Assembly (NCBI RefSeq): GCF_016651255.1
Contig: NZ_JAEKEG010000059.1
Coordinates: 1 to 41,213 of the forward strand
DNA: 41,213 nucleotides
Origin: Pseudomonas sp. TH10
Lineage (GTDB): Bacteria > Pseudomonadota > Gammaproteobacteria > Pseudomonadales > Pseudomonadaceae
Direction: 5' to 3'
The first letter of the stretch is position 1, and each line of letters begins with the position of its first letter. The notes beneath the pieces are model-generated. The model worked only from the letters and a program-made list of their open reading frames with translations, made no database searches and was not told the DNA's origin. The position numbers were made by a program, and so were the translations under genes. Below are positions 17,895-26,089 of this stretch, in pieces.

Positions 17895-19313
17895 CTATTC
17901 TTGTGGTTTATCCAGCAACCGGAAAAAGCGCTCGCGCACCTGGCTGCTGTCGCTGTGGGCGACGTTGAAGCGCAGGTGCTGGCCGGCGTCCGGGGCTTTG
18001 CTGAGCAGGGTGCCGGGGGCCAGGACCAAATCGATTTCCAGGCCTTTCCTGGCCAGGGTCTCGGCATGGTACCCATCAGGTAATCGGGTCCAGATGAACA
18101 ACCCCTCATGGGGCAACGATGACACCGAGCAACCGGCTTCTTCCAGCCAGCGGGTCACCCGGTTGCTCGAGTCGTAGAGCCGGTCCACGGTGCGGCGGGT
18201 GTGTTTGGCGTAGCTGCCGTCGCTGAGCATGTTGCAGACGATCTGCTCGGCCAGTTCCGAGGTCATGCCGCCGGCGGCCATCTTGAGCCCGATCATGCGT
18301 GCGGCCAGTGGCGGCGAAAGCACCGCGTAGCTGACGCGACTGTTGGCGGTCAGGGTCTTGGAGAAGCCGGACACATAGCTGACGTTGTCCAGCCCGCCTG
18401 CCGCCAGGCGCGGGGTACCTCGTTGTTGCAGGTCGCAATACAAATCGTCTTCGACAATGTGGAAGCCGTAGCGGTGACTCAACTCCAGCAAGCGATAGAC
18501 CTGCGCCGGCGAGAACGAGTGTCCGGTGGGGTTATGCAGACTGTTGTTGGTCATGTAGAGCACAGGCCGATGGGCAATGACTGTTCGCTCGAAAGCTTCG
18601 AGGTCCATGCCCTCGACACCCCGGTGGACGGTGACGACCTTGGCACCGTGCAAGGCCAGGTTGGTGTGCATGGTGAAGTAGCACGGGTCGTCGAGCAGCA
18701 CGGTGTCGCCGGGTTTGATCAGCAGGCGCATCAGCATATCGATGGCCTGCACGGTATTGGCGGTGGTGACGATCTGCTCCACCGGCACCTCGATGCCGAT
18801 GGCTGTCAGCTTGACCCGCAAGGCTTCGCGCAACGGCGGATAACCGGCGGCCACGCCGTATTCACCCATGCGCAGGGAGGCGTCGCGCAGGGTCCCGCGC
18901 ACGGCTTTGAGCAACTCATCGGCCGGTAGCCATGAGGAAGGCAGAAAACCTGCGCCGGGACGTAGTGCGCCGTTGTCCTGCAGCACAGCGCGGCGGACCA
19001 CGCTGAGCGTGTCCTGAGGCAGCAGGTCGGGGCCGGCATCCAGTTTGGGCATGGCGCTGGAGCGGTGTACGAAATGCCCCGAGCCCTGGCGGGAAACCAC
19101 CAGGCCCTTGGCACGCAGCCGATCCAGGGCGTCGACCACCGTGGACTTGCCCACATTCATCAGGTCCGAAAGCTCGCGAATGGGCGGCAGGCGGGAGCCG
19201 TGGGGCAGGCCGCCCTGGTTGATCGCCACCGACAGCTGATCGACGATCTGCTGCACTAGCGGTACGCCGGGCTGGAATTCGATGGCCGCGATGACTGCGC
19301 GTTGAACCTGCAT
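17895..19313 (-). CDS. MocR-type (GntR-aminotransferase fusion) transcriptional regulator 1
   Basis: The 472 residues start with a GntR winged helix-turn-helix (about 15-85: LVQQIVDQLSVAI, SRLPPIRELSDLMNVGKSTVVDALDRLRAKGLVVSRQGSGHFV). A fold-type I aminotransferase-like domain follows, with NNSLHNPTGHSFS, EDDLYCDL and the PLP lysine in SGFSKTLTANSRVSY. MocR proteins use PLP and its adducts with amino acids as effectors; they usually regulate an adjacent divergent operon and often themselves. This one is divergent from the MFS gene, with a perfect 8-bp inverted repeat between them. It is the left boundary of the accessory cluster. Frame intact. Confidence 0.92.
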   Translation of the reverse strand: MQVQRAVIAAIEFQPGVPLVQQIVDQLSVAINQGGLPHGSRLPPIRELSDLMNVGKSTVVDALDRLRAKGLVVSRQGSGHFVHRSSAMPKLDAGPDLLPQDTLSVVRRAVLQDNGALRPGAGFLPSSWLPADELLKAVRGTLRDASLRMGEYGVAAGYPPLREALRVKLTAIGIEVPVEQIVTTANTVQAIDMLMRLLIKPGDTVLLDDPCYFTMHTNLALHGAKVVTVHRGVEGMDLEAFERTVIAHRPVLYMTNNSLHNPTGHSFSPAQVYRLLELSHRYGFHIVEDDLYCDLQQRGTPRLAAGGLDNVSYVSGFSKTLTANSRVSYAVLSPPLAARMIGLKMAAGGMTSELAEQIVCNMLSDGSYAKHTRRTVDRLYDSSNRVTRWLEEAGCSVSSLPHEGLFIWTRLPDGYHAETLARKGLEIDLVLAPGTLLSKAPDAGQHLRFNVAHSDSSQVRERFFRLLDKPQE

Positions 19314-19335
19314 TTTACTGGTCTCTCCGGCAGTA

Positions 19336-19361
19336 AAGTTCGTTCGATTCTATACGAACTT
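19336..19361. promoter_or_regulatory. Candidate MocR operator between regulator and MFS operon
   Basis: A perfect inverted repeat, AAGTTCGT (19336-19343) and ACGAACTT (19354-19361), with a 10-base AT-rich spacer. Its left arm is 23 bases upstream of the regulator start. It lies in the only divergent promoter region of the left half of the cluster, where a self-regulating MocR protein would bind (inference). Confidence 0.6.
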
Positions 19362-19460
19362 GCTCTGATCAAGACAAGTGCTCTCTCTACCATCACCTTA
19401 CAGTCTTTCCTGATTGTCGGCGTTTTTGCTCGCACAATCATTTGGTTCCAGAGGTGTTGC

Positions 19461-20561
19461 ATGAGTATCGAGACAACGGCCGCCATCGCCAAACCGGTGA
19501 TCAACATCCGTCTGTTCACGATCCGGATCATTACCGCCGTGTCGTTGTTTGCCGTGCTGGGCAAGGCCAACGTCTGGCTCGACACCGCCACCAACAGCAT
19601 CCTTGCCCTGGGTTATCGGGCGTTATTATTGCTGCTGCCGTTGACGTTGCTGGTGCTGGGCCGTCGTTCCCTGAGCGTCACCCTGCTGTGCGCCGCCCTG
19701 GGGTTGGTGCTGCTGGCCGTCACCAGCAACCAGGGCATGGTGATGTTCGCTGCGGCGCTGTTTGCCTATGGCATCGCGATTGCCGGTTACCTGATCAAGA
19801 GCGAAGCGGCCCAGACCAAGGAGGGCGCAGCCTACAACCGGGTGGCGATGAACATGGGCAGCCTGCTGGCCGGGCTGATCCTGCTGTCGCCACTGCTGAC
19901 CCCGCCCCTGTTTTTCCTCGGTGCCGCCAGCTTTGTCCTGCTGTGCGTGCCCATCGCCATGGGCGCGACCTTCACCACCCAGTCAGCGGCAGCCAGTCCG
20001 GTGACACAGGACGGCAGTGGCTGGCGCAACAAACTGCCGTGGGCGATCGCCGGCATCGTCATGGGCATCAAGCTGTTTGGTGTGTTCTCGATTCTTCCGC
20101 AAGCGATCCTGCTCGAAACCGGTGAGTTGCCAGCGTGGTACGGCCTGATGCTGATCCTCAACAGCGCGGTCGTGGTGTTCGCCCAGGTGCCGGTGATGAA
20201 ACTCATCGAGCGCACGGGTCGCTTCAAGGTACTCGCGGTGATCGGAATCATCGTCGCAGGCTTTGTGGTGCTCTCGTCTCCCGCGGCCTTTCATGTGGAA
20301 ACCCTGATCGGCGCGTTGATTTGGGTGGCCTTGCTGTCCATCGCCGAGTGCGCCTTCAGCTACCTCGATTACTTCTCGGTCAAGCAGAACAACATGTTCG
20401 TCAAGGAAGTGTCTCTGGGCGTCGGCGCCGGGCTAACGGTGCTGATCATGCGGGTGGTGCCGGCGCCCTACAACGCCTTGTTGCTGGCCGCCATCGGCGC
20501 GGGCGGGATTCTGGCGTGGTACTGGCTCAACCGCACATCCAACGCGGCGCTGCACGACTGA
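19461..20561 (+). CDS. MFS-like transporter, probable exporter of the cluster product
   Basis: A 366-residue membrane protein with about 11 hydrophobic helices and short loops. It begins MSIETTAAIAKPVINIRLF and its segments include ALLLLLPLTLLVLGRRSL and VKEVSLGVGAGLTVLIM. A helical protein of this size with internal hydrophobic repeats fits the major facilitator superfamily, although the classical loop 2-3 motif is not evident. ATG 19461 has GAGG seven bases upstream. It is the first gene after the divergent operator, and the ATP-grasp gene follows after 42 bases, so it is most likely the exporter or importer dedicated to the pathway. Confidence 0.75.
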   Translation: MSIETTAAIAKPVINIRLFTIRIITAVSLFAVLGKANVWLDTATNSILALGYRALLLLLPLTLLVLGRRSLSVTLLCAALGLVLLAVTSNQGMVMFAAALFAYGIAIAGYLIKSEAAQTKEGAAYNRVAMNMGSLLAGLILLSPLLTPPLFFLGAASFVLLCVPIAMGATFTTQSAAASPVTQDGSGWRNKLPWAIAGIVMGIKLFGVFSILPQAILLETGELPAWYGLMLILNSAVVVFAQVPVMKLIERTGRFKVLAVIGIIVAGFVVLSSPAAFHVETLIGALIWVALLSIAECAFSYLDYFSVKQNNMFVKEVSLGVGAGLTVLIMRVVPAPYNALLLAAIGAGGILAWYWLNRTSNAALHD

Positions 20562-20603
20562 GCCATTGCGGTTGCTTTTTTTGCTTCACAGGCAGGAGGT
20601 TTC

Positions 20604-21884
20604 ATGAAGACGACGTCATGCGTAGTAGTGGTCGGGTACAACGGCAACCGGGTTCACGATATCCAGAAGCTGCGCGACCTCTGCAAGACGCTCTACAACG
20701 CAAGGCTGATCCTGGTGGTCGAGCGCATTGCCCCTGATGACGACCAGGTGGCGGACCACGTCTGCAGCGCTTCACTGGCGCCCGAGGATGTAACCGATTC
20801 CCTGGAACTGGTGGTGGGCTGCCTGGCGGTCGATCGCTGGAAACTGATCGGCGTGCTGCCGTTTTCCGACCGCGGGGTGTTGCTCGGCGCGGCCCTGGCC
20901 AGTCATTACGGACTCCCGGGTATCACGCCCAACGAAGCACGGGCGGGGCTGGACAAGCAGATTTTCCGCAAGCTCGAAGCCACCTCCAGCAAGGCTCCCG
21001 AAGATTACCGGCCAGTATTTTCAACCCGTGTCGAGAGCCTGGCAGAACTGCGCCAGCGGGTCGTCGAACTGGGTGGCAGGGCGTTCATCAAGCCCGCCTG
21101 TGAAGGTGCCAGTCGCGGCTGCCGGGTGATCCATCACCCGTCCGAATGCGACGAGGCATGGCAGGCACTCAAGCCTTATCGCAGTGGCGGCATCGTGCTT
21201 GAAGAATTGGTTCGCGATGCTCGGGAATACAGCTGGGACTATGTGGCCGGCAGCACCTGGATCACCGAGAAAACCACGACCGAAGGCGCCTTCCGGGCCG
21301 AGATCCAGCAGGTGGTGCCTGCGCCGTTGCAAGGTGATGCCCAGGCCCGCCTGGCAGCGGCGGGGCGGCACATGTCGGGGCTGGTCTCCTTGGACAACGG
21401 TGCCTACCACAACGAAATCTTCCTGCGCCCTGACCAGCTCACTTCGGCGGTGGAAACCAACATGCGCCCTGGCGGCATGCACATCTGGGACCTGGCGCGC
21501 ATTGCCTTTGTCGACTTCGACCCATGGGAGCGCTGGGTAAGGTGGGCCGTGGAGGGCCAGTGCGAGCGACAGGATCCGGTCGCGCGGGGTTACTGCGGCA
21601 TTCGCCTGCTCAGGGCGCCGGGTGGTGGCCTGTTGCGTGACCTTCCAGACATCGACGCCGTGGCGCGGATGCTCGGCATCGAGTTGGTGGCGGCCGTGTA
21701 TGAGCGGCGCATCGGCGACTCGGTGTCGGCGCTGGTCAAGGACAACACTTCATTTATCGGCCACATCGTCCTGTTCAACAAGGACTACGAGCAGCTCACC
21801 AGTGACTTGTTGCGCCTGGCCGAGGCGGTTGAAGTGCGCATGGAAGTCGCCTGCCTGGCGCCGCCCGCCAGAGCGATGGGCTGA
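20604..21884 (+). CDS. ATP-grasp ligase (carboxylate-amine ligase, L-amino acid ligase-like)
   Basis: A 426-residue protein with the three-part ATP-grasp architecture. The N-terminal domain is about 1-115 (VLPFSDRGVLLGAALASHYGLPGITPN). The ATP-binding part has Lys163 in GRAFIKPACEGASRG and VLEELVRDAREYS near 198. The Mg site has Glu271 in AYHNEIFLRP and Glu284/Asn286 in AVETNMRPGG. Such enzymes form an acyl phosphate and couple it to an amine; relatives of this length make dipeptides (BacD/YwfE type). It probably joins two pathway building blocks, or one block and an amino acid, in place of an NRPS. A perfect AGGAGG lies just before ATG 20604. Confidence 0.85.
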   Translation: MKTTSCVVVVGYNGNRVHDIQKLRDLCKTLYNARLILVVERIAPDDDQVADHVCSASLAPEDVTDSLELVVGCLAVDRWKLIGVLPFSDRGVLLGAALASHYGLPGITPNEARAGLDKQIFRKLEATSSKAPEDYRPVFSTRVESLAELRQRVVELGGRAFIKPACEGASRGCRVIHHPSECDEAWQALKPYRSGGIVLEELVRDAREYSWDYVAGSTWITEKTTTEGAFRAEIQQVVPAPLQGDAQARLAAAGRHMSGLVSLDNGAYHNEIFLRPDQLTSAVETNMRPGGMHIWDLARIAFVDFDPWERWVRWAVEGQCERQDPVARGYCGIRLLRAPGGGLLRDLPDIDAVARMLGIELVAAVYERRIGDSVSALVKDNTSFIGHIVLFNKDYEQLTSDLLRLAEAVEVRMEVACLAPPARAMG

Positions 21885-21911
21885 ACACGATTTGATTGAG
21901 AGGTAATACCC

Positions 21912-22406
21912 ATGTTTGAACAAACAACTTGTGATGAGCGCTTCCTCACCCTTGCCAAGGAGTTGGGTTACGACATCTACGGCGAAAACACTGCCGGCGG
22001 CCACTACGCGCCGTTGGTACGGCACCATGATGAGCTGTATATCAGCGGCATGGTGCCGCGCATGAATGGCAAGATCCAATACCCCGGACGGGTTGGCCTG
22101 GAGCTCAGCCTCAGTGATGCCCAGGCAGCCGCCAGCATCAGTGCCATGCGCGGGCTGGCGTTGATAGTGGATGCCATCGGTTCGCTGGATAAAATCAAGT
22201 CGCTGGTGCGGGTCACTGTGTACGTGAAATCCACCGCGGACTTTGTCGACCTCAGTGAAGTGGCCAATGGCGCATCGGACGTCTTCAGTCATGTGCTGGG
22301 GGATGCGGGTAAACATACAAGAACCACAGTTGGGGTTTATCAGTTGCCAAAGAATGCGGCGGTGGAAGTGGACATGATCGCAGCCTTGCGGCCTTCTGCG
22401 TTATAA
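21912..22406 (+). CDS. RidA family (YjgF/YER057c/UK114) protein
   Basis: The 164-residue RidA-fold protein keeps the catalytic arginine (Arg137 in KHTRTTVGVYQLPKNA) and the following acidic residue (Glu152 in AAVEVDMIAAL). RidA enzymes hydrolyse reactive enamines and imines released by PLP enzymes. In this setting it may deaminate or clear an imine from the aminotransferase or aminomutase, or act as a tailoring enzyme. It is longer than typical RidA (about 130), with an extra N-terminal stretch ending FLTLAKELGYDIYGENTAGG. It follows the ATP-grasp gene by 27 bases, with GAGAGG upstream of its ATG. Confidence 0.9.
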   Translation: MFEQTTCDERFLTLAKELGYDIYGENTAGGHYAPLVRHHDELYISGMVPRMNGKIQYPGRVGLELSLSDAQAAASISAMRGLALIVDAIGSLDKIKSLVRVTVYVKSTADFVDLSEVANGASDVFSHVLGDAGKHTRTTVGVYQLPKNAAVEVDMIAALRPSAL

Positions 22407-22488
22407 GCGCGGCGTGTTGGGTTTACAGTGTTGATGGCTTCACCTACTGTTCGGTGAATTGACGTCGACATCAAGTTGGAAGGCGCGA

Positions 22489-22955
22489 ATGGATAATGTT
22501 CAAGGTGCTTTTTTTCATATGACGAGTTTCGCCAGAGTTTGCATCAGCCGCCCCAGAGTGCGCGGGTATGGACGAGCGATAAACTTGCCGCAATGCGCGA
22601 AAGTCTTGCGGCCAGCGAAGTCGATATCGTCGCATTGGCCCACGACAGCAGCCTTGAAGGCTGCAAGTTGACACCGGGTGTGGCGGTGTCCATGCAATGG
22701 TTGAAACCCGGCGCTGTGTTGAATGGCCACGCCCATGGCTGGTGGCATCTGTTTGTCATACAGGCCGGCAGCGGCCTGCTGACCATGGGCGAGGATGACG
22801 AGGTGCGCGCCAGCACCGGCGACGTCCTGCTGGTGCCCGCCTGGACCCGACATGGCTTCGTCAACACCAGCACCACCGAGTCGATGGCCATGCTCAACAT
22901 GAGCAACATGCCGCAATTGGCGTTGCTTTCCAGTATGGCCAACGCAGTGAGCTGA
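22489..22955 (+). CDS. Small cupin-fold protein (frame break in a T run near the start)
   Basis: A single-domain cupin. The central segment LKPGAVLNGHAHGWWHLFVIQAG supplies the His-x-His and third His of cupin motif 1; GDVLLVPAWTRHGF is motif 2. The intact frame from a TTG at 22539 gives 138 residues but has no ribosome site. Adding one T to the seven-T run (22509-22515) links it to ATG 22489, which has GGAAGG five bases upstream. This gives 155 residues starting MDNVQGAFFSYDEFRQSL. Metal-binding cupins act as dioxygenases, isomerases or sensors; the role here is unknown. Last gene before a terminator, so it closes the left operon. Confidence 0.7.
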
Positions 22956-22992
22956 GCCTCGACAACCCCCAAACTCTGTTTGCTGTCCTTCC

Positions 22993-23022
22993 GGGAGTCC
23001 GCATTAGCCGACTCCCTTTTTT
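22993..23022 (+). terminator. Rho-independent terminator between the two halves of the cluster
   Basis: GGGAGTC (22993-22999) pairs with GACTCCC (23010-23016), followed by six T. It separates the MFS-ATP-grasp-RidA-cupin unit from the GST-KamA unit. Confidence 0.85.
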
Positions 23023-23046
23023 GTTTTTGTATTCTCCGATGCGCGA

Positions 23047-23085
23047 TTTCTGTATCCGTGTAAACAGATAGTTTCTGTATCTGTT
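23047..23085. promoter_or_regulatory. Candidate operator upstream of the second operon
   Basis: Inverted repeat AACAGATA (23063-23070) and TATCTGTT (23078-23085), overlapped by direct repeats TTTCTGTATC (23047-23056 and 23072-23081, 25 bases apart). It lies about 75-110 bases before the GST gene, after the terminator. The sequence differs from the first operator, so another regulator (perhaps the second MocR) may act here. Confidence 0.55.
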
Positions 23086-23157
23086 CAGTGCGTGAGCAAC
23101 TATCTAGCATCGACTCCAGTGCAACGGATTAATAGTCTTGATGCAAGGGAGTGGTCC

Positions 23158-23802
23158 ATGGAAAGTGCAAAGATAAAGTTGTACGTAGGGGCGGATTTTG
23201 TCAGTGCTTTTGCCATGTCGGCATTTGTGGCGCTGAAGGAAAAACAACTTCCGTTTGAATGTGTAACCCTTGATTTGGAAAGTAGAGAGAACTATCAGGC
23301 GAGTTATCGAGACCTGTCGATGACTTGTAAGATACCTACCCTGGTCCATGAAGACTTCGCGCTTTCAGAGTCTTCGGCCATTGCCGAGTACCTGGACGAA
23401 ATAGCGCCCGAGGGCCGAAAACTGTTCCCGGCAGACACCCGGCTACGCGCCCGGGCCCGCCAGCTTCAGGCCTGGTTACGCAGCGACTTGCTGATCATTC
23501 GCCGGGAGCGTCCGGCGGATCTCATCTACTTCGGAACAAAAGACACGCCCCTGTCCGAGGAGGCCCTGGTGGCCGTGGACCGATTGTTCTTCGTGGCCGA
23601 TCGCCTGCTCAAAGGCGGCGCCGATCACCTGTTCGGTGACTGGAGCATCGCTGATACCGACCTGGCAATCATGCTCAACCGCCTGCTTGCCAATGGCGAT
23701 CATGTGCCGGCGCGACTTGCCGCCTATGTTCGCCGGCAGTGGGACCGCGACAGCGTGCGGGCGTGGATGGACATCGAGCGCACAGCGCCGGCTGCCCAGT
23801 AA
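23158..23802 (+). CDS. Glutathione S-transferase, YfcF-like
   Basis: The 214 residues have an N-terminal thioredoxin-like domain (LYVGADFVSAFAMSAFVALKEK, KIPTLVHEDFALSESSAIAEYLDE, where the ESS turn binds glutathione). An all-alpha domain follows (RARARQLQAWLRSDLLIIRRERPADLIYFG, LFGDWSIADTDLAIMLNRLL). Overall it strongly resembles E. coli YfcF. It could conjugate or reduce an electrophilic or N-oxidised intermediate, or protect the cell. First gene of the second operon; ATG 23158 has AAGGGAG six bases before it, so in-frame codons further up are rejected. KamA follows after 29 bases. Confidence 0.9.
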   Translation: MESAKIKLYVGADFVSAFAMSAFVALKEKQLPFECVTLDLESRENYQASYRDLSMTCKIPTLVHEDFALSESSAIAEYLDEIAPEGRKLFPADTRLRARARQLQAWLRSDLLIIRRERPADLIYFGTKDTPLSEEALVAVDRLFFVADRLLKGGADHLFGDWSIADTDLAIMLNRLLANGDHVPARLAAYVRRQWDRDSVRAWMDIERTAPAAQ

Positions 23803-23831
23803 CTCGCCAGGAATTCATCGGGAGCGCTGCC

Positions 23832-25172
23832 ATGCAGGGAATGTCGGAGCTGCACAGATACAAGCCCTATAACGCCCGGACCATCCGCGAGACGCCGTAC
23901 TGGCACAGGCTCACGCCAGCGTTACAGGAAGCCATGGACGTGGTCGCGCGGGTGATGCCGTTTCGCACCAACGAATACGTGCTGGAAACATTGATCGACT
24001 GGGACAACATTCCCGACGATCCGATTTTCCGCATGACTTTCCCCCACCCGGACATGCTGTTGCCGAAGGAGTATGTGTCGCTCAAGCAACTGATCGAGCA
24101 GGACGACGCTGCGGCCATCAAGCGCCGAATCGAAGCAATCTGGCTGCGCATGAACCCCCATCCGGCCGGCCAGCTGACCCATAACAGCGCAAGCCTGGAC
24201 GGTAAAGTCCTGCCGGGCATTCAGCACAAGTACCGGGAAACCGTGCTGTTCTTCCCTGGCGCCGGCCAGACCTGTCACGCGTACTGCACCTTCTGTTTTC
24301 GCTGGGCGCAGTTCATCGGTGAAGAAGAACTCAAGTTCAACGCCCGTGAGTCCCAGGAACTGGTGAGTTACCTGCGGGTGCACACCGAAGTCACTGACGT
24401 GCTGATCACCGGCGGTGACCCGATGATCATGAACACTCGCTCGCTGGCCGGTTACATCGAGCCGCTGCTGGAGTTGCCGCACCTGCGCAGTATCCGCATC
24501 GGTACCAAGTCGGTGGCTTACTGGCCGCAGCGGTTCGTCAGCGACAAGGATGCCCCCGAGCTGCTGGCACTGTTCCGGCGAATCGTCGCGGCAGGCAAGC
24601 ACTTGTCAGTGATGGGGCACTACAACCACCCGGTCGAGCTGCGCCAGGACATCGCCCGCCAGGCCGTCGAACGCATTCGCTCCACCGGCGCCGTGTTGCG
24701 CATGCAGGCGCCGGTGATCCGCCATATCAACGAAAACCCCGCCGATTGGGCCGAGCTCTGGACCGAAGGCGTGCGACTTGGCGCGGTGCCCTATTACATG
24801 TTCGTCGAGCGCGACACCGGCCCTCGTCATTACTTTGCAATGCCGCTGGCCCGGGCCTTCGAGATTTTCCAGGCGGCCTATCGCAGCGTGTCCGGGCTCG
24901 CCCGCACGGTGCGCGGCCCCTCGATGAGCACCTTCTACGGCAAGGTTCTGATCAACGGGATTGAAACCGTGGCCGGAGAAAAAGTCTTCGTGTTGCAGTT
25001 TCTCCAGGCCCGGGATCCGCAATGGGTGCTGCGCACCTTTCATGCGCAATTCGATCCCCACGCCAGCTGGTTCGATGACCTGCGCCCAGCTTTTGGCGAG
25101 CGGCGATTCTTCTTTCAGGACGAGCCGCTGGCTGCACCCGAATTGATACCGGTCCTGCTGGAAACGGCATAG
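23832..25172 (+). CDS. Radical SAM aminomutase, KamA family (substrate unlikely to be lysine)
   Basis: The 446-residue enzyme has the radical SAM cluster motif CHAYCTFC (Cys148, 152, 155), followed by Arg157, which corresponds to the carboxylate-binding Arg of lysine 2,3-aminomutase. Next come DVLITGGDPM (SAM-binding GGD) and the PLP lysine, likely Lys371 in RGPSMSTFYGKVLI. KamA enzymes move an alpha-amino group to the beta carbon through 5'-deoxyadenosyl radical and PLP. The two aspartates that hold the lysine side-chain amine appear replaced: by my hand alignment, Glu301 in RHINEN and Ser364 in RGPSMS. Another amino acid substrate is therefore likely (inference). It would supply a beta-amino acid to the pathway. 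ATG 23832 follows GGGAG; frame intact. Confidence 0.88.
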   Translation: MQGMSELHRYKPYNARTIRETPYWHRLTPALQEAMDVVARVMPFRTNEYVLETLIDWDNIPDDPIFRMTFPHPDMLLPKEYVSLKQLIEQDDAAAIKRRIEAIWLRMNPHPAGQLTHNSASLDGKVLPGIQHKYRETVLFFPGAGQTCHAYCTFCFRWAQFIGEEELKFNARESQELVSYLRVHTEVTDVLITGGDPMIMNTRSLAGYIEPLLELPHLRSIRIGTKSVAYWPQRFVSDKDAPELLALFRRIVAAGKHLSVMGHYNHPVELRQDIARQAVERIRSTGAVLRMQAPVIRHINENPADWAELWTEGVRLGAVPYYMFVERDTGPRHYFAMPLARAFEIFQAAYRSVSGLARTVRGPSMSTFYGKVLINGIETVAGEKVFVLQFLQARDPQWVLRTFHAQFDPHASWFDDLRPAFGERRFFFQDEPLAAPELIPVLLETA

Positions 25173-25196
25173 GACGATTCATCAGGAGACATGGAC

Positions 25197-26071
25197 ATGA
25201 GTGGCATCCCGTTTGATCAGCGCGAAGGGGTTATCTGGCTCGACGGCGAGTTCGTCGAATGGTCCCAGGCGCGCTTGCATGTGTTGACCCATGGTTTGCA
25301 TTACGCGAGCACCGTGTACGAAGGCGAGCGTGTGTACAACGGCAGAATCTTCAAGCTGCGCGAACACAGCGAGCGGTTGTATCGCTCGGCACAATTGATG
25401 GATTTCGTGATTCCCTATGAGCTGGCCGAACTGGAATCGGCCAGCCATGAACTGCTGCAGCGCAATCACGTGGTCGACGGATACGTGCGGCCGGTGGCAT
25501 GGCGTGGCAGCGAAATGATCTCGACTTCGGCCCGCTTCAATCGCGTGCACCTGGCGATCGCCTGCTGGCAATGGCCGAGTTACTTCGACCCGGCAGGGCA
25601 CATGGGCGGCATTCGCCTGAAGACCGCCGACTGGCGCCGGCCGCCCCCAGCAGTAGCCCGTTCGAAGCCAAGGCTTCGGGGCATTACCAGATCGCCACCC
25701 TGAGCAAGCACGATGCAGAAAACAACGGCTTTCACGATGCGCTGATGCTCGACTGGCGCGGCCATGTCGCCGAGGCCACCAGCGCCAACGTGTTCTTCGT
25801 CAAGGACCGGACGCTGCACACGCCGCTGCCCGACTGCTTCCTCAACGGCATCACCCGCCAGACCGTAATCGAATTGGCCGGGGCGCTGGATTACCAGGTG
25901 GTCGAGCGCACGATTCTTCCTACTGAGCTCAGCGACTTCGAGGAGTGTTTTCTGACGGGCACCGCTGCCGAAATCACCCCCGTGCGCAGCATTGACGAGC
26001 AGCGCTATCGCCCGGGCAACGCCTGTCGCGAATTCATTGCCGCCTACACCGCCACCGTCAACGCCGGATAA
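25197..26071 (+). CDS. Branched-chain-type (fold IV) aminotransferase, one-base frame break
   Basis: An IlvE/class IV PLP enzyme of 291 residues after repair. The N-terminal part has GVIWLDGEFVEW, LTHGLHYASTVYEGERVYNG and GYVRPVAWRGSE. The PLP lysine is Lys159 in FEAKASGHYQ, the same number as in E. coli IlvE. LDWRGHVAEATSANVFFV and CFLTGTAAEITPVRSID follow. The frame breaks in the C run at 25644-25648; one more C restores DWRRPPPSSSPFEAKA. Start ATG 25197 sits eight bases from AGGAG, better than ATG 25191. In the cluster it would interconvert an amino acid and 2-oxo acid, or act on the aminomutase substrate or product. TauD-like gene follows after 18 bases. Confidence 0.85.
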
Positions 26072-26089
26072 ACCGCCAGGAATCTCACC

